Origin: Puia dinghuensis
GTDB taxonomy: Bacteria; Bacteroidota; Bacteroidia; Chitinophagales; Chitinophagaceae
NCBI GenBank assembly: GCA_026224995.1
Contig: JAMFRX010000033.1
Coordinates: 1-7,634, forward strand
DNA: 7,634 nt
Direction of reading: 5' to 3'
The notes under the pieces were generated by a model, which made no database searches, had not been told where the DNA came from, and saw only the letters and a program-made list of their open reading frames with translations. Each line of letters starts with the position of its first letter. The first letter of the stretch is position 1. The translations under genes and the position numbers were made by a program. Below are positions 1 to 6,268 of this stretch, in pieces.

Positions 1-344
1 TGCATATGCGGATGGCCCGCATCGAGATGCCGGTAGGCCAGCCAGGGCTGGTCGGCGAAGCCGATGCCCTGCATGAACTCGCCGGCAATGGTTACCATTT
101 CCCGATTGGTGAGCAGATCGCTATCGGAAAAGTTCACGGAGATATGGATGGCCTTCTTTGTAGAACGTTCGTTGAGGGTTGAGAGGTCCTGGAAACGCTG
201 CAGCTTATGGCGCATCGTGAGCTCTTCTTTCTCCTGGAGGAAATTGCGCGCATCCAGGAACTGGGCCTGCTCCTGCTTGACCTTCTGCTCATTGTATTGC
301 AGCGGGCCGCGGATGCTGAACGAGGATTTTACTATGGCGAGCAT
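1..344 (-). CDS. Relaxase / mobilization nuclease, N-terminal part (cut by window edge)
   Basis: This would be the conjugative relaxase that nicks one strand at an origin of transfer and stays bound to the DNA through a tyrosine. From the ATG at 344-342, 114 codons are open to the window edge, so only the N-terminal domain is visible. Y17 (context GPLQYNE) is the likely nicking tyrosine. The edge holds the metal-binding motif H106-x-D108-x-x-H111-P-H113-M, and the next codon begins CA, fitting the final histidine of HxDxxHPHxH. The stretch KAIHISVNFS before it fits a core strand of the fold. This resembles the MobA/VirD2-like relaxases common on Bacteroidota mobilizable elements; I cannot assign the MOB subfamily. 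The start overlaps the mobC-like gene by 13 bp, indicating translational coupling. The gene symbol is left blank because naming varies between elements. Confidence 0.9.
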   Translation of the reverse strand, partial: MLAIVKSSFSIRGPLQYNEQKVKQEQAQFLDARNFLQEKEELTMRHKLQRFQDLSTLNERSTKKAIHISVNFSDSDLLTNREMVTIAGEFMQGIGFADQPWLAYRHLDAGHPHM

Positions 345-649
345 TTTTCGGCGATTTGACGGATAGACGATTTTATTTCCGTGATCTCCCGGAGCATGGG
401 GGATGAATCCTGCCATTCCGGCTTATCGAGGAGCGCCTCTACCCTGCTCTTGATGAGGATGAGCTGCTGCAGGACGTCCTCGCGGGACTGATCGCGGACC
501 TTTACTGTAATGGGCTTCTGCGTCAAGACTTTCTTTACGTATTCCGTGAGACTACGGCAGGTGGATTGCTGCAGAAGCTGGTACACCTCGGTGTGTTCGT
601 CGGGTGAGAGGCGAATAGAGATGAATCGGGGTTTAGGATTTTCGGTCAT
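332..649 (-). CDS. mobC: MobC-like relaxosome accessory protein (ribbon-helix-helix type)
   Basis: A 105-residue basic protein directly upstream of the relaxase and overlapping its start by 13 bp. The N-terminal stretch RFISIRLSPDEH, then a helix ending TEYVKKVLTQKP, fits the strand-helix-helix pattern of ribbon-helix-helix proteins in the MobC family of plasmid mobilization proteins. The C-terminal half (about residues 55-100) is a charged helix, possibly a dimerization or relaxase-contact region. Family members bind near oriT and help the relaxase melt and nick it, and some repress their own operon. The ATG at 649-647 has no Shine-Dalgarno sequence, normal for this phylum; the gene ends in TAG. 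The assignment rests on sequence pattern and on position beside an unmistakable relaxase. Confidence 0.82.
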   Translation of the reverse strand: MTENPKPRFISIRLSPDEHTEVYQLLQQSTCRSLTEYVKKVLTQKPITVKVRDQSREDVLQQLILIKSRVEALLDKPEWQDSSPMLREITEIKSSIRQIAEKCSP

Positions 650-693
650 GGGAGTTCGGTTTTGATTACCCGATGAAAGTAAATATGAAACCA

Positions 694-742
694 GGAAATG
701 GAATGTTAAAACAAGAATCAGATGGGAAACGGAATGTTAAAA
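694..742. repeat. Pair of 18-bp direct repeats behind mobC (candidate operator or oriT element)
   Basis: Two copies of GGAAAyGGAATGTTAAAA lie at 694-711 and 725-742, matching at 17 of 18 positions (T or C at the sixth). Their starts are 31 bp apart, close to three helical turns, so proteins bound to both would sit on the same face of the DNA. They lie in the AT-rich gap 45-95 bp upstream of the mobC start, where mobilizable elements commonly keep the oriT and the operator for relaxosome proteins. The role is inferred; the repeat itself is seen directly. Confidence 0.55.
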
Positions 743-805
743 TTTAGACTACAGAAAATTGTGGAAGTTTAATGCCTGATTGCCGATTGGTCAGCATCGT
801 GGCCG

Positions 806-1552
806 TTAGCGGATATAGCCGAGGAGCTCCATGTTAGCGGTGGTGGCGCCGGCGCTGACATCCTGGTATTTGATGCGCAGGAAGGTTTTGCCGCCTTCCG
901 ATGGCAGACCCAGGTTGAGCTCAATAATGCGCGCAGTAACCTTGTTGGCATCCAGGGTGCTGGCGATATCGGTTCTCTCGAGTCGCCAGGTGAAGCCCTG
1001 CCACTGGCCATATGGGCTGGAGGGGCCGCTGCCCGACCTTCCGGCAAAAGGGATGGTATCGCCGCCATATATCAGCAGCTCCTGGGAGGAGTCGATCGTA
1101 AGGTAGTCGAGCAGATGGGTTTGCCCGTCGCTTTTAAGCTGAATGAATCCGTGGTCCCGGGACACTGCCACCTGCTGCGAGTCTACGGCAGTGAGCTGGG
1201 ACGGCATGGTTTCAAGGTGCTGGATCCGCCGGTATTCTTCGGGCGTGATGCCGAAGTGCTCGTTGTAAGGGAGGGGTTGGCCAGAAGTGGAATATTTATT
1301 CCGGTAATCGAGGTACCATTGCTGGTTAGCGGCGATAGCCCTGGTATACCGGATGATGGCGGACTGCATGTCTGCGGGGATATCGGGTTCCAGCGTTTGA
1401 AAGAGGAAGGTCTTGCGGGCGAATACGGAGTCGACGAAATGGAAAGCGGCGCGGAGGGTCGAGTCGGGGGGGTGGGTGATGGTAATAGAAGGAACCCGAT
1501 GGGACCCAAAAGCGGCTAATGTACAGCAGGATATGAGGAGGAAATATTTCAT
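806..1552 (-). CDS. Secreted hypothetical protein, family not recognised
   Basis: A 248-residue protein whose function I cannot name. It begins with a short signal sequence (MKYFLLISCCTLAAFG); the LISC at residues 6-9 could be a lipobox, which would make it a lipoprotein, but the hydrophobic stretch before it is very short, so ordinary signal peptidase cleavage after about residue 16 is equally possible. The rest is soluble: a helical part (about 35-115, including WYLDYRNKY and ITPEEYRRIQHLE), then a beta-rich part with LIYGGDTIPF (160-169), YGQWQGFTWRLE (181-192) and KTFLRIKYQD (222-231) ending in MELLGYIR. These densely aromatic and glycine-containing segments look like conserved family motifs. 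It ends in TAA at 806-808. It probably acts in the periplasm or at the outer membrane. It stands alone between the mob genes and the divergent tRNA, so the neighbours give no functional hint. Confidence 0.8.
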   Translation of the reverse strand: MKYFLLISCCTLAAFGSHRVPSITITHPPDSTLRAAFHFVDSVFARKTFLFQTLEPDIPADMQSAIIRYTRAIAANQQWYLDYRNKYSTSGQPLPYNEHFGITPEEYRRIQHLETMPSQLTAVDSQQVAVSRDHGFIQLKSDGQTHLLDYLTIDSSQELLIYGGDTIPFAGRSGSGPSSPYGQWQGFTWRLERTDIASTLDANKVTARIIELNLGLPSEGGKTFLRIKYQDVSAGATTANMELLGYIR

Positions 1553-1578
1553 GTTTTAAGCCCGGAGAAGCAGGTATT

Positions 1579-1611
1579 TTTGGCAAATAACGCGAAAAAA
1601 CCTTAATTTCG
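1579..1611 (+). promoter_or_regulatory. Predicted Bacteroidota-type promoter of tRNA-Gln
   Basis: A TTTG box at 1579-1582 is followed after 21 bp by TAATTTCG at 1604-1611, one mismatch from the TAnnTTTG -7 element of the Bacteroidota primary sigma factor. Transcription would start a few bases before the tRNA 5' end at 1621. Spacing, strand and position all fit the tRNA. Confidence 0.6.
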
Positions 1612-1620
1612 CCCTCCCAT

Positions 1621-1691
1621 TGCCCGATAGTATAATGGTAGTACGACAGATTCTGGATCTGTATGTCGAGGTTCGAGCCCTTGTCGGGCAA
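1621..1691 (+). tRNA. tRNA-Gln (anticodon CTG)
   Basis: A complete cloverleaf of 71 nt can be folded by eye. The acceptor stem is TGCCCGA (1621-1627) with TCGGGCA (1684-1690), seven Watson-Crick pairs, and the discriminator is A1691. The D arm is GTAT/GTAC around AATGGTA (1630-1644). The anticodon stem is ACAGA/TCTGT around TTCTGGA, giving anticodon CTG at 1653-1655. The variable loop is ATGT and the T arm CGAGG-TTCGAGC-CCTTG (1667-1683). CTG reads CAG codons, so it carries glutamine. CCA is not encoded and must be added afterwards, as is usual in this phylum. It has its own promoter and terminator and converges on the permease gene. Genes of this class are common integration targets, but no duplicated 3' end is present inside this window. 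Confidence 0.95.
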
Positions 1692-1695
1692 CTTT

Positions 1696-1729
1696 AGAAC
1701 GCCTGTGGTCAGCAGATCACAGGCGTTCT
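1696..1729 (+). terminator. Hairpin terminator of tRNA-Gln
   Basis: AGAACGCCTGTG (1696-1707) pairs perfectly with CACAGGCGTTCT (1718-1729), extendable by a G-T and a T-A pair to 14 bp around the loop CAGCAG. On the plus strand it is followed by the T-rich tail TATTTCTATT and starts five bases after the tRNA. On the minus strand the hairpin lies six bases past the permease stop codon but lacks a T tract, so it could protect that transcript end without being a classic intrinsic terminator in that direction. Confidence 0.8.
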
Positions 1730-1734
1730 TATTT

Positions 1735-3204
1735 CTATTCCGACCTCAGCGAGCTCACCGGATTAGCCGTCGCGGCCTTTATCGACTGAAAACTGATGGT
1801 CAGGACGGTTATGAAGAGGATCGCCGCGGCCGCCAGCAGGAAGATCCCTGCGCCGATAGGGATGCGATAGGCGAAGCCCTGCAGCCAGCGGTCCATGCTC
1901 CACCAGGCGAGGGGAAAGGCCACCAGAATGGCGATCAGCACCAATTTGAGGAAATCGACGGATAGCAGGAGGGTGATGTTACCGGTAGTGGCGCCCAATA
2001 CTTTACGGATGCCGATCTCCTTGAACCTCCTTTCGGCGGTGAAGGCCACCAGGCCGAAGAGTCCGAGGCAGGAGATGAGGATCGCCAGGCCGCCAAAGTA
2101 GCGGGACAGGACGGCAACCCGATTTTCGGCCACATATTGCGCTTGAAAATCATCGTCCAGGAACCTATACTCGAAAGGGAAGCCGGGAAGGGCTTTCCTG
2201 TACAGCTGTTCGATGCCGGCTATCGTCTGCTGTTCCGCTCCGGCTTTGATCTTTGCCAGGACAACATCGGTATATTGGGTTACCAGCCGAAGGGCCATGG
2301 GCTTTACATTCTCATGCAGGGACTGGAAATTGAAATCCCGGACGACGCCGACGATCGTTCGGCGTCCATCGCCATTAAAGATCTCCATCTTCCTGCCGAT
2401 AGGGTTTTTGAGCCCAAATGCGTCGACGGCCGCCTGGTTGATGATGATCTCGGCGCTATCCGCGCTGAGGTCTTTAGAGAAGGTCCTTCCAGCGACGATC
2501 TTGAGTCCCAGGGTCTCGATCAGCCCATAGTTGATGCCGGTATTGTCGATCTGAATGAAGTCCTTGGTGGGCTTCCCATCCACCACATAGGGAACCGAGT
2601 TCCCGAACTCGTAGACGCTGCCATGATCCATGCCTGAGGCATTGATGACGCCGGGCAGCGCCTTGATCTGTGCCAGGAACGTGCCGGCCTGTTGGGGAGT
2701 GATGCCGTCAGTCCCGAAGCTGAGGATATTATCTTTGTTGTAGCCCAGGTCCTTGGTCTGGATGAACTGCACCTGCTTATAAATGATGATCACGCCTACG
2801 ATGAAGATAAAAGACAGGCTGAACTGGAGGATCACGAGTCCCTTGCGCACCCATAACGCGCCCAGGGAGGTCTTGATAGAGCCTTTGAAGATCGCTATCG
2901 GCTGGAAGCCTGAAAGGTAGAGGGCCGGGTAGCTGCCTGCCAGCAAGCCGGTGACCAGGCCGATACCCAGGATGTCCAGGAAAAGGGAGAGGTCCCCGTT
3001 CAGAGAAAGGTGCTTGGCCGTCAGGGTGTTGAAGCCGGGGAGGAAGATGGCGACGATCACCAGGGCTATCATCAGCGCCAGGAAAGTCATCAGCAGAGAT
3101 TCCGCGAGGTATTGGCCGACCAGCGTCCCCCGCCGGGCGCCCATGACCTTTTTTATCCCTACCTCTTTTACTCTTCGGGCTGCCTTTGCCGTGGAAAGAT
3201 TCAT
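1735..3204 (-). CDS. C-terminal piece of the permease: FtsX cores and second periplasmic domain
   Basis: This is the 489-codon part that begins at an internal ATG (codon 301 of the full frame); the same frame is open back to the TGA, 28 codons earlier. In full-length numbering it contains the rest of membrane segment 2 (283-303), the coupling-helix motif ARRVKEVGIKKVMGA (309-323), membrane segments at about 333-355, 379-397 and 422-442, a second periplasmic domain (about 443-665), then segments at about 669-690, 716-736 and 751-772. A second copy of the motif, RRFKEIGIRKVLGA, lies at 692-705. The repeated motif shows the duplicated architecture. Starting here would cut membrane segment 2 in half, so independent function is doubtful. 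It ends in TAG, six bases from the hairpin shared with the tRNA. Confidence 0.7.
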   Translation of the reverse strand: MNLSTAKAARRVKEVGIKKVMGARRGTLVGQYLAESLLMTFLALMIALVIVAIFLPGFNTLTAKHLSLNGDLSLFLDILGIGLVTGLLAGSYPALYLSGFQPIAIFKGSIKTSLGALWVRKGLVILQFSLSFIFIVGVIIIYKQVQFIQTKDLGYNKDNILSFGTDGITPQQAGTFLAQIKALPGVINASGMDHGSVYEFGNSVPYVVDGKPTKDFIQIDNTGINYGLIETLGLKIVAGRTFSKDLSADSAEIIINQAAVDAFGLKNPIGRKMEIFNGDGRRTIVGVVRDFNFQSLHENVKPMALRLVTQYTDVVLAKIKAGAEQQTIAGIEQLYRKALPGFPFEYRFLDDDFQAQYVAENRVAVLSRYFGGLAILISCLGLFGLVAFTAERRFKEIGIRKVLGATTGNITLLLSVDFLKLVLIAILVAFPLAWWSMDRWLQGFAYRIPIGAGIFLLAAAAILFITVLTISFQSIKAATANPVSSLRSE

Positions 3205-3288
3205 AAAGTTGATACAGGCGATCAGCAGGATAAAGACGGCGATGATGGAGAACAGCCGGACATACTCTATCCTTCCGCCTGCCGGCAG

Positions 3289-4104
3289 TCAGTTCTCATA
3301 TCGGCCATACAGGTATCCGGCGGAATAGCTGCGTGCGAATAATGTTTCGTTCGACGCGGCATACCGGGTCTTCATGAAGCCGGCGATCTTGGTATTGAAT
3401 TGGGCGAGGTCGGTGCCTTTTTTGAGGACCAGATAGGTGGCAGGGTCGGAGCTCATGCCCCAGTTCTTTTCGTAGGAATGCGTCTCCAGGAAATTCTCCA
3501 TGGGCAATACATAATCGAACTGGACCGAAGAATTGGCGGGGACGCTTTCGAAGATACCGGAAACGGTATAGGACTTTTCGTGCTGCCATTCCACTGTCCG
3601 GCCGATGAGGTTTTGCGTGGTATGAAATAAGCGCATCGCCAGATCCCTTGACAGCACGATGGAATTCTTATCCTTCAGCACCTGGTTGGTCTTACCCTCC
3701 AGCAACGGGTAAGAAAAGACAGTAAAGTATGCCGGATCGGCAAAGGGTCCCGAGGCCTTGGTGGTATTGTCGCCCACCGACAAGGTCATCTTTCCGAACC
3801 AGCTGGAAGGAAGCACGGCTACAGCCTCTTCCACTTCGGGCATTTTCTCCTTCAGGGTTCTTGCCAGCAGGGCATTGGTCGCATCGATGGTCTTGATCCC
3901 ATCGGCATTCTTCCCGTTGGCCAATACCTGGTAAAGGCGGTCATCTTTTTGATGGAATTTATCTACATGCAGCTCGTCGCTGACCCATAGCCAGATGAGG
4001 AAAGTACAGGCGAGGCCGGAGGACAGGCCCAACAGGTTGAGGATGGTAGACTGGCGGTCTTTAACGAGACGGCGCCAGATGAGCTTTAGGTGATTGCTGA
4101 ACAT
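3289..4104 (-). CDS. N-terminal piece of the permease: membrane segment 1 and first periplasmic domain
   Basis: This is the 271-residue open part before the TGA. A cytoplasmic start (MFSNHLKLIWRRLVKDRQST) leads into membrane segment 1 at about residues 21-43. A soluble periplasmic MacB-like core domain follows (about 45-270), with the family-typical stretches IVLSRDLAMRLF, LIGRTVEW and YTVSGIFESVPANSSVQFDYVLP. Translated alone it would give a periplasmic domain tethered by one membrane helix, with no FtsX core, so transport function is not expected. The ATG at 4104 has no Shine-Dalgarno sequence but is the natural family N terminus. It follows a 350-bp gap that may carry its regulation. Confidence 0.7.
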   Translation of the reverse strand: MFSNHLKLIWRRLVKDRQSTILNLLGLSSGLACTFLIWLWVSDELHVDKFHQKDDRLYQVLANGKNADGIKTIDATNALLARTLKEKMPEVEEAVAVLPSSWFGKMTLSVGDNTTKASGPFADPAYFTVFSYPLLEGKTNQVLKDKNSIVLSRDLAMRLFHTTQNLIGRTVEWQHEKSYTVSGIFESVPANSSVQFDYVLPMENFLETHSYEKNWGMSSDPATYLVLKKGTDLAQFNTKIAGFMKTRYAASNETLFARSYSAGYLYGRYEN

Positions 4105-4146
4105 GTGGGGAGCTTTGACTGAAAGAGCAGCGAATTGCAGACCACA

Positions 4147-4194
4147 ATGTAATCGTTTTATTCTCTATCGGTTACGATTGGGGGGTAATTACAT
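4147..4194. repeat. Nested inverted repeats upstream of the permease (operator candidate)
   Basis: ATGTAAT (4147-4153) is mirrored by ATTACAT (4188-4194), and overlapping it inside, AATCGT (4151-4156) is mirrored by ACGATT (4174-4179). The flanks extend the similarity (CACAATGTAAT against the reverse complement CACATGTAAT, one base gap). The element lies 43-90 bp upstream of the permease ATG, a position suited to a repressor or activator site. No function is shown by the sequence. Confidence 0.35.
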
Positions 4195-4245
4195 GTGTCC
4201 GGTTTCAATACAGGGAGCGTGCAATTGCGGACGGCCCGGAGGGGC

Positions 4246-4278
4246 AAAAAAAGGCCGCTCCCATGACTGGGTAGCGGC
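4246..4278 (-). terminator. Strong intrinsic terminator on the minus strand
   Basis: Read on the minus strand, GCCGCT-(A bulge)-CCCA, loop GTCA, TGGG-AGCGGC forms a ten-pair GC-rich stem (4278-4254), followed after C by seven T residues (4252-4246). It lies 177 bp past the peptidase stop and 142 bp ahead of the permease start. It may end the T9SS operon, end a small RNA in the gap, or act as a leader attenuator of the permease. Nothing on the plus strand is suited to it. Confidence 0.75.
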
Positions 4279-4454
4279 TGTCCTTGCTGTTACCAATTAA
4301 CTTTGCTACTAATAAAGATCAGGGACCATGAATCCCCATATCATCAGAAACCATAAACCATTAAACCTTATCCTATTAGAATTCGAAAATAAGGGGTGTT
4401 GCCGTATAAGTACGTAGATAAAAATCTACAAACGCGGGTTGGCGATAGGGGCGC
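4279..4454. other. Gap between peptidase and terminator: no gene seen
   Basis: No convincing gene lies here on either strand. A perfect 6-bp inverted repeat GTAGAT/ATCTAC with a 4-base loop sits at 4414-4429, 26 bp past the peptidase stop. The stretch 4286-4294 can partly pair with the upstream arm of the terminator (7 of 9 pairs). TATTTTCG (minus strand, about 4384-4391) resembles a -7 element but has no matching TTTG box at the expected distance. The region could be a long 3' untranslated region, a small RNA or a leader. Confidence 0.4.
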
Positions 4455-6257
4455 CTACTGGTTACGAAAGATCATTTCTGTGCTTTGGGTTGGAAGTCCG
4501 TCGATAATCAGCGAACAGATGTAGATGCCGGCGGCGCCGAAGCCGTGGTTGAAGACGACGGTATTGAGGCCCTTCTGCAGGTGTACAGGGATGCGGCTGA
4601 TCAAGCGGCCGTCGATGGTAGTAAACTGCAGGCAGGTGCGGTCGGCGAAGACGTCGGTTCCCGAGGTGATGGCGATCATGGTGGCTACGTCGAAAGGATT
4701 GGGCCGGTTAGGCATCAGCCGGATACCATATGCGTCGGGGCTGGTGGATTCGGGCTGGGTCGTGTCGGGTGCGAGGTAGAGCGGCACGAGGCCCGTGGAC
4801 AAGATATATTCGGTAGAGAACTGGCTTTCTGTTCCGTTGGCGTCCATGGCGGCGGCGCTGATATAAAAAGTGGTGCTGCTGGAATAGGGCAATTTCAGGA
4901 CGGCGGAAGAGGCGCCGGTAACGGTGTAGACTGTGTCCCAGTCGTTAGTGGCGGCGCGTACAGCTACCCGGTAGCCAGGGCTGGTTGCCGGGGTGAACTG
5001 CACCTTTACGGTGTTGGCTGTCCAGAGCAGGCCGGACATGGTGATCGTATCCGGTCCGAGGGCTACCATCGCCAGGGAGTTGCCATTGACTAGGGTGTTT
5101 CGGGCCAGGTAATTGGGGTTTACATAGATGGAATCGATGAGGCCGGTGGTGCTGTTGTAGTGGCCGAGGCTGTCGCGGACGTCATGCTGGCGGTCTTCAT
5201 AGGTGGAAGAGGTGCTGCCGGCGTCGCCGTCTTCGTTGGCCTGGGTGAATCGGACGGCGGTATAGCCGATGTCGGTGAAGGCCTGGTGGTCCCCTCCCCT
5301 GCCAGAGCGGTCATCAGGTTCCATGATATTGATGTTGGTTGGTACCCTCACCGCGGCGCTCAGCTGCTCCTTGTATTCCAATTTTATATAACGTGCCCAC
5401 TGTTTCTTGGCGGAGTTGATATCGCCCAGGGAGAAAATGCGCAGATCGGTGCTATCGATATTCCCGTAAAAAGGGCAGCTGGGCGCGGAGGAAGTACGGC
5501 CGCAGAAGACGCCGCCGGAGACGTCGTTGTTGTTGACGGCTTTTATCAGCACATTTTGGCTTTGAAGATAGTTAGCAAGGGCGTGGGCGCCGATGAGTCC
5601 CTGTTCTTCGCCGGTGTTGACAGAGAACACGATGGTGCTGCGGAACGTGTATTTGCTGAGGACCCGTGCCAGCTCCATGACCAGGGCGGTGCCGGTGGCA
5701 TTGTCGCCGATGCCCGGGGCGCTGCCGGTGACGTCGCAGTTGCTGACGTTGCGGCTGTCCATATGGCCTTCGATGATGATGAGCGATTTATTGGTGGTCT
5801 GGCTGCCTGGAAGGACGGCCATAACGTTGTATTGGGTGCCGTTGCTGCCGATGCCGGAGCAGCCGTAGGTGGATGGCGCATAGGTGAATTTGAGGTAAGC
5901 GGCGCGCAGGCGGTTCTGGTTGGCGGCGCTGTACTGCAGGAACCTGCTATAGATCCAACGGCGGGTAGCGCCGATGCCGGTGGTGTTAGAGACGGTGTCT
6001 GAGAACATATTTCGGTTGAAGAAGGCATTGAGCGCGAAGAGGTCGGCCTTCAGGGTGTCGGCGGAGATGTCATTGAGGAGGCCTGCCGAGACGATATCCG
6101 GGTCGTTGATGATGGTCGAAGCCTGATAGGTCGTGGGGCTATAGGACCCCAGCAGAATGTTGTTGACCTCGGTGGATGTCACCGATGGGTTGGTCTGCGC
6201 GCTGGCGTTCGACACCCACGCCAGCGTAAGGCATAAGGCAGGCAATACGTTTTTCAT
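4455..6257 (-). CDS. Secreted M28-family zinc metallopeptidase with T9SS sorting domain
   Basis: A 600-residue exported enzyme, probably an aminopeptidase-like exopeptidase acting outside the cell. The signal peptide covers residues 1-20 (cleavage ASA-QT). The M28 catalytic domain spans roughly 70-380 with all expected residues visible: H165 and D167 in EGHMDS, bridging D185 in GIGDNATGTA, general base E217 and zinc ligand E218 in TGEEQG, D245 in NNNDVSGG and H324 in GGDHQAF. C133, C174, C252 and C261 may form disulfides. A beta-sandwich, fibronectin type III-like domain follows (about 400-485). The C terminus (about 510-600), starting at RLMPNRPNPFDVATMI and containing GLNTVVFNHGFGAAGIYICSLI, is a T9SS type A sorting domain, so export across the outer membrane is expected. 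The exact substrate cannot be read from sequence. Its ATG lies 11 bp after the upstream gene's stop, indicating one operon. It ends in TAG. Confidence 0.92.
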   Translation of the reverse strand: MKNVLPALCLTLAWVSNASAQTNPSVTSTEVNNILLGSYSPTTYQASTIINDPDIVSAGLLNDISADTLKADLFALNAFFNRNMFSDTVSNTTGIGATRRWIYSRFLQYSAANQNRLRAAYLKFTYAPSTYGCSGIGSNGTQYNVMAVLPGSQTTNKSLIIIEGHMDSRNVSNCDVTGSAPGIGDNATGTALVMELARVLSKYTFRSTIVFSVNTGEEQGLIGAHALANYLQSQNVLIKAVNNNDVSGGVFCGRTSSAPSCPFYGNIDSTDLRIFSLGDINSAKKQWARYIKLEYKEQLSAAVRVPTNINIMEPDDRSGRGGDHQAFTDIGYTAVRFTQANEDGDAGSTSSTYEDRQHDVRDSLGHYNSTTGLIDSIYVNPNYLARNTLVNGNSLAMVALGPDTITMSGLLWTANTVKVQFTPATSPGYRVAVRAATNDWDTVYTVTGASSAVLKLPYSSSTTFYISAAAMDANGTESQFSTEYILSTGLVPLYLAPDTTQPESTSPDAYGIRLMPNRPNPFDVATMIAITSGTDVFADRTCLQFTTIDGRLISRIPVHLQKGLNTVVFNHGFGAAGIYICSLIIDGLPTQSTEMIFRNQ

Positions 6258-6268
6258 GCCGGTATGGA

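Larger units (their letters stand above)
1735..4104 (-). pseudogene. MacB/FtsX-type ABC transporter permease, interrupted by one in-frame TGA
   Basis: Read from the ATG at 4104-4102 to the TAG at 1737-1735 in one frame, this is a 789-codon ABC transporter permease of the type common in Bacteroidota, with two FtsX-like halves and eight predicted membrane segments. The only defect is a TGA at codon 272 (3291-3289), reading YEN-stop-LPAGGRIEYV. There is no frameshift, deletion or insertion, and the coding signal continues strongly on both sides. From memory, relatives carry glycine after YEN; GGA to TGA is a single substitution. The stop falls between the first periplasmic domain and membrane segment 2. 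The first ATG after it (codon 301) lies inside that membrane segment, so two separate polypeptides are unlikely to rebuild the transporter. The choices are a recent nonsense mutation, a sequencing error or partial readthrough. Such permeases work with a LolD/MacB-like ATPase, and none is encoded nearby. Confidence 0.75.

Noticed and set aside
1115..1519. Plus-strand 134-codon open frame opposite the secreted unknown protein
   Set aside because: The minus-strand frame has a signal sequence, a natural end and sensible composition; this one lies wholly within it and has no such features.
3279..3291. Selenocysteine or a changed genetic code (UGA as glycine) to explain the in-frame TGA
   Set aside because: No downstream bSECIS-like hairpin with a loop is visible, and ABC permeases are not selenoproteins. 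The 600-codon peptidase and the 454-codon surface protein, both glycine-rich, contain no in-frame TGA, which argues against UGA coding for glycine. The visible genes stop with TAG or TAA, but that sample is too small to matter.
4094..4300. Plus-strand 68-codon open frame over the permease start and intergenic gap
   Set aside because: It overlaps the permease start and the terminator hairpin, has no protein-like composition and no family resemblance.
4328..4417. Plus-strand 29-codon open frame (MNPHIIRNHKP...) as a leader peptide
   Set aside because: No plus-strand gene follows it, it has no recognisable promoter, and the nearby terminator works only on the minus strand.
5160..6002. Plus-strand 280-codon open frame opposite the peptidase gene
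   Set aside because: It is a shadow of the GC-rich M28 coding sequence. The opposite strand has every catalytic motif, a signal peptide and a sorting domain; this frame has only low-complexity alanine, glycine and valine.
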